From the NCBI GenBank assembly GCA_018647025.1, contig JABGTQ010000331.1, positions 1-6,900 of the forward strand: 6,900 nucleotides of DNA, written 5' to 3'. Positions 6,844 through 6,900 of this stretch are shown here, piece by piece; positions within the stretch are counted from its first letter, which is position 1, and each line of letters begins with the position of its first letter. A program made the position numbers and the translations under genes. Under the pieces are notes generated by a model. It was not told the origin of the DNA. It saw only the letters and a program-made list of their open reading frames with translations, and searched no databases. Source of the DNA: Nitrospina sp. (GTDB taxonomy: Bacteria; Nitrospinota; Nitrospinia; Nitrospinales; VA-1).

Positions 6844-6866
6844 TTTCCTATTTCATAATAAGGAAA
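6844..6866. repeat. Hairpin-forming inverted repeat upstream of the - strand gene
   Basis: TTTCCTATT (6844-6852) can pair with AATAAGGAAA (6857-6866) with one bulged A and a TCAT loop, giving 9 base pairs. It lies 43-66 bases ahead of the preferred start at 6800, in the expected 5' leader or promoter of that gene. There is no T-run next to either arm, so it is not a typical terminator. It could be an operator or a leader hairpin, or chance in AT-rich DNA. Confidence 0.25.
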
Positions 6867-6900
6867 AACTGTTAACATTAAAATATAAAAACTATGCTGG

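Overview
The window is AT-rich chromosomal DNA holding six protein-coding genes: five on the + strand and one convergent gene on the - strand. No rRNA, tRNA, CRISPR array, insertion sequence or prophage part was seen.

The order holB - ricT - metG - tatD is an informational-gene cluster. The same backbone, with extra genes inserted, occurs in Bacillus (tmk...holB-yaaT...metS-yabD), and comparable orders occur in several low-GC and delta-proteobacteria-like lineages. The MetRS with a fused C-terminal tRNA-binding domain, the PSP1/RicT protein, the DUF423 protein and the high A+T suggest a free-living bacterium, possibly marine, from a deltaproteobacterial, Nitrospinota or SAR324-like group. This placement is an inference from memory of gene orders and is weak.

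Layout. 1-50: upstream sequence with a perfect 10-bp palindrome. 51-1070: holB, clamp-loader delta'. 1089-1934: ricT, an Fe-S PSP1 protein. 1935-2073: an A-tract-rich gap. 2074-4026: metG, starting at GTG. 4023-5414: a TatD hydrolase fused in one reading frame to a radical SAM enzyme, overlapping metG by GTGA. 5415-5509: an AT-rich gap. 5510-5899: a DUF423 membrane protein. 5900-5981: a convergent gap. 5982-6800, - strand: an uncharacterised secreted, C-terminally anchored protein, probably starting at 6800 rather than 6878.

The first four genes read as one or two transcription units for DNA replication, RNA-decay control and tRNA charging. The most notable item is the TatD-radical SAM fusion. 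Both halves keep their catalytic residues, and the radical SAM half resembles the TatD-linked radical SAM family, whose reaction I do not know to be established. The second is the - strand protein, whose mature N-terminal domain carries His/Met clusters that might bind metal. Five of the six starts lack a clear Shine-Dalgarno sequence.
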